A stretch of 64,000 bases of DNA from Marinicauda salina (GTDB lineage: Bacteria; Pseudomonadota; Alphaproteobacteria; Caulobacterales; Maricaulaceae). The number at the start of each line of letters is the position of its first letter. Within the stretch, counting starts at the first letter, position 1. This document shows positions 46,911 through 55,697 of the stretch, one piece after another. The stretch spans positions 124,001-188,000 of the forward strand of contig NZ_QEXV01000006.1 in NCBI RefSeq assembly GCF_003122085.1, written 5' to 3'. The position numbers and the translations under genes were made by a program. A model generated the notes under the pieces. It did not search any database. It was given only the letters and a program-made list of their open reading frames with translations, and was not told the DNA's origin.

Positions 46911-46947
46911 CAAACGCAAACGGCCCGGCGCCGAAGCGCCGGGCCGT
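46911..46947 (-). terminator. Rho-independent terminator of the OmpA-type gene
   Basis: A perfect 12-bp stem ACGGCCCGGCGC / GCGCCGGGCCGT with loop (46920-46947). On the minus strand it is followed by TTTGCGTTT (46911-46919). It lies 25 bases after the OmpA-like stop and is a textbook intrinsic terminator. Confidence 0.85.
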
Positions 46948-46971
46948 CCGCCGTGTCGATGTCGACGCGGC

Positions 46972-48030
46972 CTACTGGTCGGTGAGGTCGATCGTGACCT
47001 CGGACCGCCGGTTGAGCGGCTCGCGAACGCCGTCGGGCGTCTCGACGGCCGGACGGCTTTCGCCGAAGGCCTCGAGAGAGATCGCCGAGGCGGGCACGCC
47101 GAGGCGCACCATCTCGTCGCGGACCGCGCGGGCGCGGCGCTCCGACAGACCGACATTGTACGACGCCGGGCCGGACCGGTCGGCGTGACCGGCGATCTCG
47201 ACCGAGGCGACGCCGCACTCGTTGGCCTGCTGGATGGCCTGGTTGATCACCTGCTGCGCCTGGTCGGTGACGTTCGAGCGATCCCACTCGAAGTACACGA
47301 CGAAGCCGACATCCTCGCACTCCGGCGCCGGCGGAGGCGGCGGGGGCGGAGGCGGCGGAGGCGGAGGCGGCGGAGGCGGCGGCGGCGGAGGCGGCGGAGG
47401 CGGCGGCGGAGCCGCGAACGAATACCGCAGGCCGACCCACGCCTCGTGGCCCTGCATGCCGTCGACTTCGAGGAAGTTGCCGTAGTCGGTGTCGCCGAAG
47501 CCGAAGAAGCGATACTCGGTGTCCAGCGTGACCCGATCGGTCAGCGCCCAGCCGACGCCGGCCAGGAACTGGTAGGCCAGCGCATTGTCGGAGTTGTCGA
47601 TGTCGATCAGAACTTCATCGACGACGCCCATGACCGACGCGTTCACGTCGGCGAAGCCGAAGCCCGCGCCGATATAGGGCTGCCACCGGGTCCCGGTGTC
47701 CCAGTCGTAGATCATCGACGCCATGGCCGACCAGACGTGGAAATCGCTCGTGCCCGGCTGGATGTTTCCGACCGCGCCGGTGTCGTTGTAGCGATGGGCG
47801 CCCTCGAGATCGAGGCGCCAGCCATTGTCCCAGTCATAGCCGATCGCCAGGGCTTCGCGCATATTGCTCTCGCCCTGGATTTCGCCGTTCAGAAGCCCGG
47901 AGACATCCGTCTCATCGGGAGTCCCGTAGCCGAGCGCGCCGCGGACATACCAACCTTCCTGCGCCGACGCGACGGACGGTACAGCAAGGAGGGCGCCGAC
48001 GGCGGCCGCCGAAAGAAGTTGTTTCTTCAT
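46972..48030 (-). CDS. OmpA-family outer membrane protein with poly-Pro linker
   Basis: A 352-residue protein. Signal peptide residues 1-23 (SVASA|Q). Residues 24-205 form an eight-stranded barrel, then 27 consecutive prolines, then an OmpA C-terminal domain that binds peptidoglycan (FVVYFEWDRSNVTDQA, NVGLSERRARAV, NRRSEVTIDL). It anchors the outer membrane to the wall. GGAGGGGG before the ATG and an intrinsic terminator behind show an independent, strongly expressed unit. The poly-Pro stretch is unusually long for this linker. Confidence 0.95.
   Translation of the reverse strand: MKKQLLSAAAVGALLAVPSVASAQEGWYVRGALGYGTPDETDVSGLLNGEIQGESNMREALAIGYDWDNGWRLDLEGAHRYNDTGAVGNIQPGTSDFHVWSAMASMIYDWDTGTRWQPYIGAGFGFADVNASVMGVVDEVLIDIDNSDNALAYQFLAGVGWALTDRVTLDTEYRFFGFGDTDYGNFLEVDGMQGHEAWVGLRYSFAAPPPPPPPPPPPPPPPPPPPPPPPPPPPAPECEDVGFVVYFEWDRSNVTDQAQQVINQAIQQANECGVASVEIAGHADRSGPASYNVGLSERRARAVRDEMVRLGVPASAISLEAFGESRPAVETPDGVREPLNRRSEVTIDLTDQ
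47329..47409 (-). repeat. 27 consecutive proline codons (CCN microsatellite)
   Basis: Twenty-seven CCG/CCT/CCC codons in a row (81 bp) form the linker of the OmpA-type protein. The GGAGGCGGC-like repeat is prone to slippage, and a frame-preserving change in length is likely between strains. Translation would depend on EF-P. Confidence 0.9.
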
Positions 48031-48133
48031 TGATGTCCCCCTCCGGGCCGAAACCCTTCGTGTGAGCCTGATTGCGCCTGCTTCAGGCGCGCAATCGTCA
48101 TGGTTGACGATCTGTCAAAGCATTTACCGTATT

Positions 48134-49384
48134 TCAGGTTCCATCTCCACCGGATTCGGGTCGATTTCCCCCGAAATCGCGAACAACTCCGGCTTGCGCC
48201 CACTCCGAGAGCGCCTTTTCCGGCGCGCCGAGGCGTTCGCGCAACACTTCGAACGTGTGCTCGCCGAGCCGGGGCGGCGCCGAGGCGTAGGCGGGCGGCG
48301 TCGCCGAAAGACGCATCGGATTGGCCACGGCGGGGGTGTCTCCCACCCCCGTCATCTCAAGCGCCCGCTTGAGCGCGCGCGACTGCGCCTGGGGGTCAGC
48401 GAACACCCCTTCGAGATCCTGAATGGGCCCGCAAGGCACGCCGGCGGCCTCGAGCGCCGCGCGCCAGTGCGCGGTGGTCTTCTCCGCAAGGATGAGCGTG
48501 ATCTCGCTGACGAGCACCTCGCGATTCTCCACCCGCCCGGCGTTCGTGGCGAAGCGCGGATCGTCGGCCCAGCCTTCGCGGCCCAGCGCCGCGGCGAAGC
48601 GGACGAACTGGCGGTCCGATCCGACCGCCACGGCGATCCGGCCGTCCGAGGTGGGAAAGTCCTGGTACGGCACGATGTTGGGATGCGCGTTGCCGGTCAG
48701 TCCGGGCGGGCGTCCGCTGACGAGATAATTCATCGCCTGGTTGGCGAGCATCGCGACCTGAACGTCGAACAGCGCCATATCGATGTGCTGGCCGCCCGCG
48801 CCGCGATCGCGCGCCGTCAATGCGGCCATGATCGCCCCGGCGGCGTAGACGCCGGTGAACAGGTCGGCGATCGGCAGGCCGACCTTGGTGGGCTGATCGT
48901 GGCCGGTGATCGACATCACGCCGCCCATCGCCTGGATGAGGAAGTCGTAGCCCGGCAGCTGCGCGCTCGGCCCGTCCTGGCCGAAGCCGGTGATCGAGCA
49001 ATAGACGATATCCTCGCGCAGAGACTTCAGGCTGGCGTAGTCGAGCCCGTACTTGGCGAGCCCGCCGGTGCGGAAATTCTCCACCACCACATCGCTCTGG
49101 GCGGCGAGATCGCGGATGATTCCGCGACCGTCCTCGGTGCGGAAATCGACCGCGATCGAGCGCTTGTTCCGGTTGGCGCAGAGATAGTAGGCCGCATCGC
49201 CGCGCGCGCCGTCCGCGCCCTTCACGAAGGGCGGCCCCCAGCCGCGCGTGTCGTCGCCCCCGTCCGGGTTCTCGACCTTTATGACGTCGGCGCCGAGATC
49301 GCCGAGAATTTGCGTGCACCAGGGCCCCGCCAGCACGCGGGACAGATCGAGCACCCGGATGTGAGATAATGCGCCGGTCGACAA
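48134..49384 (-). CDS. CaiB/BaiF (family III) CoA transferase
   Basis: A 416-residue cytoplasmic enzyme transferring CoA between carboxylic acids. The family opening IRVLDLSRVLAGPWCTQILGDLGADVIKVENP and the block VDFRTEDGRGIIRDLAAQSDVVVENF are intact. The catalytic Asp is expected in the GQPTKVG-like region; the donor/acceptor pair is not predictable. The start is a TTG with GGGGG six bases upstream. The gene stands between the OmpA gene and an unrelated SnoaL-like gene. Confidence 0.9.
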   Translation of the reverse strand: MSTGALSHIRVLDLSRVLAGPWCTQILGDLGADVIKVENPDGGDDTRGWGPPFVKGADGARGDAAYYLCANRNKRSIAVDFRTEDGRGIIRDLAAQSDVVVENFRTGGLAKYGLDYASLKSLREDIVYCSITGFGQDGPSAQLPGYDFLIQAMGGVMSITGHDQPTKVGLPIADLFTGVYAAGAIMAALTARDRGAGGQHIDMALFDVQVAMLANQAMNYLVSGRPPGLTGNAHPNIVPYQDFPTSDGRIAVAVGSDRQFVRFAAALGREGWADDPRFATNAGRVENREVLVSEITLILAEKTTAHWRAALEAAGVPCGPIQDLEGVFADPQAQSRALKRALEMTGVGDTPAVANPMRLSATPPAYASAPPRLGEHTFEVLRERLGAPEKALSEWAQAGVVRDFGGNRPESGGDGT

Positions 49385-49473
49385 CGCGCGCCCCCTGTTC
49401 GCGACCCGATGGGAAACGGCGCCCTTCTAGGCGCTCGCGCGCGTCGCGTACAGCGCGGCCTCGCGCCGGCGGC

Positions 49474-49932
49474 TCAGTCGGCGCTGGAGGTGTGGTCGTG
49501 GACGATCCGCCAGTCGCCGTCGATGCGCCGGAAGACGAGCGAGAACAGTCCGTTGGGCGCGTCGGTCTCGCGCTCCAACCGCCAACGGCCGAAGGCCAGC
49601 GCGGCGTCCTCGCCGAGCGCTGAGACCTCGATGCCGGAGAAGGCGAGCCGGCCCATGGCCTCGGGCGTGTCGTAGCGGGCCAGATAGCGCTCGAGCGTCG
49701 GCTCCCATCCGCGCGTCACGTCGCCGCCGGAGGCGAAGATCAGCGCCTCGCTGTTCCAGTATCCGTCCATGAAGCCGCGCACGTCGCCGGCGTTCCAGGC
49801 CTCCTGCTGGGCGGCGAGAACGGCGCAGACCTCGGCGGCGTGCGGCGAATCGCCCGCGCACTCCTGCGCGTTCGCCGGCGCGGCGACGGCGAGCCAGCAG
49901 CAGCAGAGGACGGCGGAGATCAGCGTGCGCAT
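49474..49932 (-). CDS. secreted SnoaL-like/DUF4440 protein
   Basis: A 152-residue exported protein (signal peptide 1-22, ANAQ). The mature part has a cone-shaped NTF2-like fold: AAQQEAWNAGDVRGFMDGYW, then ERYLARYDTPEAMGRLAFSGIEVSALGEDAALAFGRWRLER and a final FRRIDGDWRIVHDHTS. DUF4440 proteins have varied functions and no common catalytic set. Upstream RBS is weak (GAGAG). No functional inference beyond the fold. Confidence 0.8.
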   Translation of the reverse strand: MRTLISAVLCCCWLAVAAPANAQECAGDSPHAAEVCAVLAAQQEAWNAGDVRGFMDGYWNSEALIFASGGDVTRGWEPTLERYLARYDTPEAMGRLAFSGIEVSALGEDAALAFGRWRLERETDAPNGLFSLVFRRIDGDWRIVHDHTSSAD

Positions 49933-50053
49933 GGCGCGGAACTCTCGGCCCGCGATCGCGCCCGGTCAATGGCGAGCGCTCGCCGGGTCGCGAACCCGCC
50001 CGGCCCGGACCCGAGCCCGTCCGCTGCGAAATGCGTCATCTTGTTGAAATAAT

Positions 50054-50129
50054 TGGTGAGCCGACAGGGATTCGAACCCTGGACCTACTGATTAAAAGTC
50101 AGTTGCTCTACCAGCTGAGCTATCGGCTC
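50054..50129 (-). tRNA. tRNA-Lys (anticodon UUU)
   Basis: A 76-nt cloverleaf with encoded CCA. The acceptor GAGCCGA pairs with TCGGCTC, with discriminator A. The anticodon loop CTTTTAA contains TTT, decoding AAA/AAG. The D and T arms are canonical (GGTTCGAATC). Confidence 0.97.
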
Positions 50130-50253
50130 CCCGTGAGGAGGCGCGGAACCTATCGGCGCCCGTGATGGGGGTCAAGGCGCTGCGCGCACGGGCGCGGCGC
50201 CCGCGCGTTCCGCCCTCGCGAGCCGCATCAGGGTGCAATATATTCGAGGCGCA

Positions 50254-50889
50254 ATGAAAGCGCTGTCACCGTTCAGGCCGATGCTGCTGATCGCCGCCGC
50301 CGCGATGATCGCGACGGCTTGCGCCAATCGCGGCCCGGGCGTCGTCGACGAGACGCGCGAGGCCGGCGTCGACGCGCTCGGCCTGCCGCGCGAGCGGCCA
50401 GGGCCGGTCATGGTCGACGAGGGCGACGCCACCGTGCCGACGCCCTACGGCGGCGCGGGGGCCGAGCGCAGCTGCGCCACGGTCGCCCAGGACATCGCGC
50501 GGCTGACGGCGGTGCTGGGCCGCGACCGCGAGGCGCCGCCGCCCAAGCCGGCGGGCGCCCCGGAGGACGAGGACGACCCGACCTTCATCTCCGCCGAGGA
50601 GATCGTCGAGGACGCGCCCGGCCTGGCCGCCGACGCTTATCGCTCGACCATCGTGGGCCTCAACCCGGTCCGGCCGGTGATCCGCTTCGTCGGCCGCGCC
50701 GGCGAGATTGAGCGCGAGGCGCGCCAGCGCCGCGAGATGGCGCTCAAGCGGCGCGCCTATCTGCGCGGCCTGTTCGACGGGTTCGACTGCGACCGCAGCG
50801 ACCTAGAAGCCGTGTTCGAAGCCTATGGCCTGACGGAGCCGGATGACGAAGGCGAAACCGCCGGAGACGCCGCCGGCGACGACGACTAG
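50254..50889 (+). CDS. lipoprotein of unknown function
   Basis: A 211-residue lipoprotein: signal peptide with lipobox IATAC (Cys about residue 23), then a disordered acidic stretch (residues about 30-110 with Pro/Glu/Asp). The helical segment [17 protein letters not shown] is followed by a basic-acidic helical C-terminal region ([24 protein letters not shown]). The ATG has GAGG five bases upstream; a GTG earlier is rejected. The C-terminus is Asp-rich. It overlaps the tgt stop by four bases in opposite orientation. I do not recognise the family. Confidence 0.7.
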   Translation: MKALSPFRPMLLIAAAAMIATACANRGPGVVDETREAGVDALGLPRERPGPVMVDEGDATVPTPYGGAGAERSCATVAQDIARLTAVLGRDREAPPPKPAGAPEDEDDPTFISAEEIVEDAPGLAADAYRSTIVGLNPVRPVIRFVGRAGEIEREARQRREMALKRRAYLRGLFDGFDCDRSDLEAVFEAYGLTEPDDEGETAGDAAGDDD

Positions 50890-52016
50890 CGTCCAGCCGC
50901 CGGGCCGGCCTCCCATCGCGACAGGAAGTCCCGCCGGAACGCCTCGAACGCGCCCTCGGCGATGGCCGCGCGCATGCGCGCCATCAGATCCTCGTAATAG
51001 GCCACGTTGTGCCAGCTCAGCAGCATCGCGCCGAGATACTCGTTCGCGCGCACGAGATGGTGGATGTAGGCCTTCGCGTAGTCCCGGCTCGCCGGGCAGT
51101 CGATCGACGCGTCCAGCGGCTCGGGATCCTCGGCGAAGCGGGCGTTCTTCAGATTGACCGGGCCGTAGTCCGACCAGGCCTGGCCGTGGCGGCCCGAGCG
51201 CGTCGGCATCACGCAGTCGAACATGTCGACGCCGCGGGCGACCGATTCCACGAGATCGATCGGCTTGCCCACGCCCATCAGGTAGCGCGGCCGGTCGGCG
51301 GGCAGGCGCGGCGTGGTGTGGTCGAGCACCGCGCACATGGTCTCGAAGCCCTCCCCGACCGCGAGCCCGCCGATCGCGTAGCCGTCATAGCCGGTCTCGA
51401 CCAGCGCCTCGGCGGAGGCGGCGCGCAGGTCCTCGTAGACCGAGCCCTGCACGATGCCGAACAGCGCCTGGGACTCGCGCTCGCCGAAGGCGTCTTTCGA
51501 CCGCTTCCCCCAGCGCAGCGACAGCTCCATCGACTTCGCCGCCTCGTCGCGGTCGCTGCCGAAGGCCGTGCATTCGTCGAGCTGCATGGAGATGTCGGCG
51601 CCCAGGAGGTCCGCCTGGATCTCGATCGAACGCTCCGGCGTGAGCATGTGCTTCGAGCCGTCGATATGGCTGGCGAACTCGACGCCCTGCTCGCTCATCT
51701 TCCTGAGCTTGGCGAGCGACCAGACCTGGAAGCCGCCGGAGTCGGTGAGAATCGGGCCGTCCCAGCCCATGAAGCGATGCAGCCCGCCGAGCCGGGCTAT
51801 GCGCTCGGCGCCGGGGCGCAGCATCAGGTGATAGGTGTTGCCCAGGATGATGTCGGCGCCGGCCGCCCTCACCTGTTCGGGATAAAGCGCCTTCACCGTG
51901 GCGGCCGTGCCCACCGGCATGAAGGCCGGCGTGCGGATCTCGCCGCGCGACGTGATCAGCCGGCCGGTGCGCGCCGCGCCGTCGACGGCGGAGACGGGAA
52001 AGTCGAAACTGGCCAT
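50886..52016 (-). CDS. tgt: tRNA-guanine transglycosylase
   Basis: A 376-residue TIM-barrel enzyme that exchanges guanine-34 for preQ1 in tRNAs for Asn, Asp, His and Tyr. The nucleophile Asp lies in [13 protein letters not shown], and the C-terminal MPTRSGRHG and the zinc-ligand region with [18 protein letters not shown] are conserved. It belongs with queA, which lies 2 kb upstream on the same strand beyond a carboxyltransferase gene. The start is divergent and 31 bases from that gene. Confidence 0.96.
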   Translation of the reverse strand: MASFDFPVSAVDGAARTGRLITSRGEIRTPAFMPVGTAATVKALYPEQVRAAGADIILGNTYHLMLRPGAERIARLGGLHRFMGWDGPILTDSGGFQVWSLAKLRKMSEQGVEFASHIDGSKHMLTPERSIEIQADLLGADISMQLDECTAFGSDRDEAAKSMELSLRWGKRSKDAFGERESQALFGIVQGSVYEDLRAASAEALVETGYDGYAIGGLAVGEGFETMCAVLDHTTPRLPADRPRYLMGVGKPIDLVESVARGVDMFDCVMPTRSGRHGQAWSDYGPVNLKNARFAEDPEPLDASIDCPASRDYAKAYIHHLVRANEYLGAMLLSWHNVAYYEDLMARMRAAIAEGAFEAFRRDFLSRWEAGPAAGR

Positions 52017-52047
52017 GAATCGTTTCTTGCGCGGCTACGGGGACGAG

Positions 52048-53595
52048 ATGAGCTGGAAAGACGAAATCGAGGAATTGCGCAAGCGCCGGGAGCTGGCCCG
52101 CGGCATGGGCGGGCCGGAAAAGCTCGCCCGTCAGCGCGCGGCGGGCCGGCTAAACGTGCGCGAACGCATCGACCAGCTGCTGGACGCCGGCAGCTTCCGC
52201 GAGGTCGGCTCGATCGCGGGAAGCGCCGAGTATGACGCCGCCGGAGCGCTGACCGATTTCAAGCCCGCCAACTGCGTGTTCGGGCGCGGCGAGATCAACG
52301 GGCGCACGGTCGCCGTCGTCGCCGACGATTTCACCGTGCGCGGCGGGGCTGCGGACGCGGCGATCATCGAAAAGCAGATCCAGGCCGAGAAGATGGCCGG
52401 CGAGCTGCGCCTGCCGCTCATTCGCCTGATCGAAGGCACCGGCGGCGGCGGCTCGGTGAAGTCGCTGCTCGACATGGGCGCAAGCTATATCCCCTTCAAT
52501 CCGGGCTGGGACCAGGTCGTCGCCAATCTCGAGCGCGTGCCGGTGGTCTCGCTCGTGCTCGGCCCCGTCGCCGGCCTCGGCGCGGCGCGGGCGGTGTCGA
52601 GCCATTACTCGGTGATGGTGAAGGGGCTGTCCCAGATGTTCGTCGCCGGCCCGCCCGTGGTCGCCGGGATCGGCGAGACCGTCACCAAGGAGGAGCTCGG
52701 CGGGGCCGACATCCAGCTCGCCGCCGGCGCCGTCGACGACGCCTACGCCACCGAGGCCGAGGCGATGGAGGCGGCGAAGTGGTTCCTCTCCCACCTGCCC
52801 GACAGCATCCACGAGCCGCCCGCGCGCGGGCCTGTCTCGGATGATCCGGCCCGCACCGATCCGCGCCTGAGCGAGATCGTCCCGCGCGACCGGCGCTACG
52901 GCTACGACATGCACGCCATCCTGCGCTCGACGATGGATGCGGGAAGCGTCTTCGAGATGGGCCGCAATTTCGGCCGGTCGGTGATCACCGCGCTGGCCCG
53001 GCTCGACGGCTGGCCGGTCGCGGTGCTGGCGAGCAATCCGAACATCTATGGCGGCGGCTGGACGGCCGAGGCCGCCCAGAAGGTCACGCGCTTCGTCGAC
53101 CTCGCCGAGACCTTCCGCCTGCCGGTCGTCCATTTCGTCGACATCCCCGGCTTCGTCATCGGGACGCAGGCCGAACGCGCCGGCACGATCCGGCACGGCG
53201 CGCGGGCGCTGTCGGCGATCTACCAGGCGACTACGCCGTGGTGCGCGATCGTCGTGCGCAAGGCGTTCGGCGTGGCCGGCGCGGCGATGATGGATCACAC
53301 GCGCTTCCGCTGGCGCTACGCCTGGCCGTCGGGCTACTGGGGCTCGCTGCCGCTGGAGGGCGGTCTCGAGGCCGCGTTCAAGGCGGCGCTGGCCGAGTCC
53401 GAGGACCCCGACGCCATGAAGGCCGAGCTCAACAGGAAGATGAGCGCGGTGACCTCGCCGTTCCGCACCGCCGAGCGCTTCTGGGCCGAGGAGATCATCG
53501 ACCCCGCCGACACGCGTCCGCTGCTGACCGAGTTCGCCCGGCTGGCTGCGCCGCTGCGCGAACCGCGCGCGCAGCCGCCGCGCTATCGGCCGTGA
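52048..53595 (+). CDS. acyl-CoA carboxylase/decarboxylase carboxyltransferase subunit
   Basis: A 515-residue crotonase-fold carboxyltransferase with two CT domains, as in propionyl-CoA carboxylase beta or methylmalonyl-CoA decarboxylase alpha subunits. GGGSVKSL, GPVAGLGAARAVSSHYS (oxyanion hole) and VDIPGFVIGTQAE are clear. No biotin carboxylase or biotin carrier gene is adjacent, so its partner is encoded elsewhere. The start at MSWKDEIEELRKRR is chosen. It stands on the plus strand between queA and tgt, which usually adjoin, and with the repeat-rich spacer downstream appears to have been inserted there. Confidence 0.88.
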   Translation: MSWKDEIEELRKRRELARGMGGPEKLARQRAAGRLNVRERIDQLLDAGSFREVGSIAGSAEYDAAGALTDFKPANCVFGRGEINGRTVAVVADDFTVRGGAADAAIIEKQIQAEKMAGELRLPLIRLIEGTGGGGSVKSLLDMGASYIPFNPGWDQVVANLERVPVVSLVLGPVAGLGAARAVSSHYSVMVKGLSQMFVAGPPVVAGIGETVTKEELGGADIQLAAGAVDDAYATEAEAMEAAKWFLSHLPDSIHEPPARGPVSDDPARTDPRLSEIVPRDRRYGYDMHAILRSTMDAGSVFEMGRNFGRSVITALARLDGWPVAVLASNPNIYGGGWTAEAAQKVTRFVDLAETFRLPVVHFVDIPGFVIGTQAERAGTIRHGARALSAIYQATTPWCAIVVRKAFGVAGAAMMDHTRFRWRYAWPSGYWGSLPLEGGLEAAFKAALAESEDPDAMKAELNRKMSAVTSPFRTAERFWAEEIIDPADTRPLLTEFARLAAPLREPRAQPPRYRP

Positions 53596-53672
53596 TCCTC
53601 GTTTCGTTATTCCCGCGAAGGCGGGAACCCAGGGAGGGTCGGGGTGGGGGTGAAAGGTTCGACATTCAGACG

Positions 53673-53726
53673 CCGCGCCCCCTCCCCTCATCTCACTCCT
53701 CCCCTCAGCGAGGGGAGAAGGGACGT
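53673..53726. repeat. 54-bp repeat, copy 1, with CTCCCCTC hairpin
   Basis: Matches the copy at 53824-53877 at nearly all positions (CCTCCCCTCATCTCAC shared). It contains CTCCCCTC (53699-53706), loop AGC, GAGGGGAG (53710-53717). Confidence 0.75.
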
Positions 53727-53769
53727 CAGGGTCGAGCGCTTTCCTGAATGGCCGCGCCAGGCTCCGATT

Positions 53770-53794
53770 CCTCTCCCCCAAAAAGGGGGAGAGG
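53770..53794. repeat. perfect hairpin CCTCTCCCCC-AAAAA-GGGGGAGAGG
   Basis: A ten-base-pair perfect stem with five-A loop, lying between the two 54-bp repeats. Of REP type. No T-run, so probably not a terminator on the plus strand. Confidence 0.7.
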
Positions 53795-53823
53795 CCAGGT
53801 GGGGGGTGGTCGACGGGCGCACT

Positions 53824-53877
53824 CCGCGTCCCCTCCCCTCATCTCACTTCTCCCCTCGAGGAGGGGAGAAGGGACGT
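53824..53877. repeat. 54-bp repeat, copy 2, with ten-bp hairpin
   Basis: Second copy. Its hairpin is TTCTCCCCTC / GAGGGGAGAA (53848-53857 and 53861-53870) with loop GAG, extended by two pairs compared with copy 1. Confidence 0.75.
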
Positions 53878-53968
53878 TGAAGCCGGGTCTGTGTCCAGCA
53901 GGTCAGGGCCAGGCGCGAACGTTGGTGATTTCCATCCGAAGCCGCGTCGGCGCGTCCGGGATTTCACG

Positions 53969-55036
53969 TCACCCAGCCCGCTCGATGAAGCAGGCGTCGC
54001 CATAGGAGAAGAAGCGGTACTTCTCCGCGATCGCGTGGGCGTAGGCGCGCTGCATCGTTTCGAGCCCCGCCAGCGCGCTCACCAGCATGAACAGCGTCGA
54101 TTTCGGCAGGTGGAAATTGGTGAGCAGCGCGTCGACGACGCGGAAGCGATAGCCCGGCGTGATGAAGATGTCGGTGTCGCGCGCCTCGGCGCGCACGGTT
54201 CCGTCCGCGTCGGCCGCGCTCTCCAGCGTCCTCAGCGAGGTCGTGCCCACCGGGATGATGCGCCCGCCGGCGGCCCGCGTTTCGTTGATCGCCGCGGCGG
54301 CGTCCGCGCCGATCTCGTACCACTCGGCGTGCATGCGATGCTCGGAGACGTCCTCGGTCTTCACCGGCAGGAAGGTCCCCGCCCCGACATGGAGCGTGAC
54401 CCGGGCGCGCTTCACGCCGCGATCATCGAGGGCGGCGAACAGCCGGTCGGTGAAGTGCAGCCCCGCCGTCGGCGCGGCCACCGAGCCCGCCTTCTCCGGA
54501 TCGGCGTAGATCGTCTGGTAGTCGGCGAGATCGGTCTCGTCCGGCGCGCGTTTCGAGGCGATATAGGGCGGCAGCGGCGGCGCGCCGGCGGCCACGATCG
54601 CGCGGTCGAGATCGACGCCCGAGCGGTCGAATGACAACGCGATCTCGCCGCCTTCGCGCTTGTCGGTCACCGTCGCGGCGAGCCCGCCGTCGAAGCGGAT
54701 TTCGTCGCCTTCGCGCAGGCGCTTGGCGGGTCGGGCGAAGGCCAGCCAGGCGGCCTCGCCCGCGCGCTTGTGGAGATTGATCTCGACCGTCGAGTCCCCG
54801 CCCCCGCCGACGGGCCGCGCCGGGCGCACGCCCGCGAGCGCGGCGGGGATCACGCGGGTGTCGTTGAACACCAGCAGATCGCCCGGGTTCAGCAGCGCCG
54901 GCAGATCGAGAACGCCGCGATCGGCGAGCGCCCCGTCGGCGGCGACATGCAGCAGGCGCGCGGAGTCGCGCGGCCGCGCGGGGCGCAGCGCAATCAGGTC
55001 TTCGGGCAGGTCGAAATCGAAATCGGCGAGTTTCAT
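53969..55036 (-). CDS. queA: S-adenosylmethionine:tRNA ribosyltransferase-isomerase
   Basis: A 355-residue enzyme that adds the ribosyl moiety of SAM to preQ1-34 of tRNA to form epoxyqueuosine. Starts with the conserved [29 protein letters not shown]. The central [13 protein letters not shown] and [23 protein letters not shown] motifs are intact. It continues the gyrA-coaD-ppi-ppi direction; the spacer to the cyclophilin gene holds the interleaved inverted-repeat element. Confidence 0.96.
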   Translation of the reverse strand: MKLADFDFDLPEDLIALRPARPRDSARLLHVAADGALADRGVLDLPALLNPGDLLVFNDTRVIPAALAGVRPARPVGGGGDSTVEINLHKRAGEAAWLAFARPAKRLREGDEIRFDGGLAATVTDKREGGEIALSFDRSGVDLDRAIVAAGAPPLPPYIASKRAPDETDLADYQTIYADPEKAGSVAAPTAGLHFTDRLFAALDDRGVKRARVTLHVGAGTFLPVKTEDVSEHRMHAEWYEIGADAAAAINETRAAGGRIIPVGTTSLRTLESAADADGTVRAEARDTDIFITPGYRFRVVDALLTNFHLPKSTLFMLVSALAGLETMQRAYAHAIAEKYRFFSYGDACFIERAG

Positions 55037-55117
55037 CGGAAGCGGGGTCTAGCCGCGCGCGCGGCGAGCGGGGCCGGGGTGAGGACCGAAGAGCGCACTA
55101 CGCTCGCTTTTCCAAAG

Positions 55118-55207
55118 CCCTCATCCTGAGGGCCTCGATCCCCGTCCTTCGAGACGGTCGCTTCGCGACCTCCTCAGGATGAGGGGTTCGAGGCGTCTCG
55201 AAGGACG
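55118..55207. repeat. interleaved inverted-repeat element in the queA-ppi spacer
   Basis: CTCATCCTGAGG (55120-55131) pairs with CCTCAGGATGAG (55172-55183). CGTCCTTCGAGACG (55143-55156) pairs with CGTCTCGAAGGACG (55194-55207). A hairpin GGTCGC-TTC-GCGACC (55156-55170) sits in the centre. The two long pairs cross each other, so both helices together would form a pseudoknot-like fold. The pattern CCTCATCCTGAGG with CGAAGCG is familiar from dispersed alphaproteobacterial intergenic repeats. Confidence 0.75.
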
Positions 55208-55241
55208 AGGGCCTGAATCCCGACGGAACAGACCTTCTCGC

Positions 55242-55694
55242 CTACCCCGCGCGGGCCTTGAGGATCTTGCCGGGCTCGGCGGGCGGCTCGCCGCGCGGCA
55301 GGGCGTCGACATGCTCCATGCCGTCGATGACCTCGCCCCAGACGGTGTACTGGTTGTCGAGATAGGGCACCGCGTCGAGGCAGATGAAGAACTGGCTGTC
55401 GGCCGAATCCGGGTCCGCGGTGCGCGCCATCGACATCGTCCCGCGCACGTGCGGCTCCGACGAGAATTCGGCGGGGATCTTCTGGCCGGAACCGCCGGTC
55501 CCGTTTCCGTCCGGACAGCCGCCCTGGGCGACGAAGCCGTCGATCACGCGGTGAAAGCTCAGCCCGTCATAGAAGCCTTCATTGGCCAGCTCGGAGATGC
55601 GCGCGACATGCTTCGGCGCGAGATCGGGGCGCAGCCGGATCGTGACGTCGCCGCCCTCGAGCGTGAAGACGAGCGTGTTTTCGTTATCGGCCAA
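55242..55694 (-). CDS. cyclophilin-type peptidyl-prolyl isomerase (cytoplasmic)
   Basis: A 150-residue cyclophilin without signal peptide. GLSFHRVIDGFVAQGGCPDGNGTGGSG contains the catalytic Arg and Gln of the family, and MSMARTADPDSADSQFFI the second core. It assists folding in the cytoplasm. It ends the ppi pair in the gyrA-coaD direction; its start lies three bases from the stop of the secreted cyclophilin upstream, and the repeat element follows downstream. Confidence 0.93.
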   Translation of the reverse strand: MADNENTLVFTLEGGDVTIRLRPDLAPKHVARISELANEGFYDGLSFHRVIDGFVAQGGCPDGNGTGGSGQKIPAEFSSEPHVRGTMSMARTADPDSADSQFFICLDAVPYLDNQYTVWGEVIDGMEHVDALPRGEPPAEPGKILKARAG

Positions 55695-55697
55695 GGC

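Larger units (their letters stand above)
53596..53968. other. 373-bp non-coding, repeat-rich spacer
   Basis: No gene is visible. It contains two 54-bp direct repeats, an internal perfect hairpin and G/C-rich simple sequence (TGGGGGTGAAAGG). It separates the carboxyltransferase 3' end from queA 3' end (convergent). Short hairpin loops of AGC, GAG and AAAAA show palindromic REP-like units. Confidence 0.7.

Noticed and set aside
46793-46971. Possible SAM-type riboswitch upstream of the gamma-lyase gene
   Set aside because: I looked for conserved SAM-II or SAH-type stems in the spacer and saw only the OmpA terminator.
41717-47156. Extended upstream frames of astB, astD and the M20 hydrolase
   Set aside because: They run through the coding regions of the upstream genes in another frame; the true starts share ATGA/TGATG overlaps with those genes.
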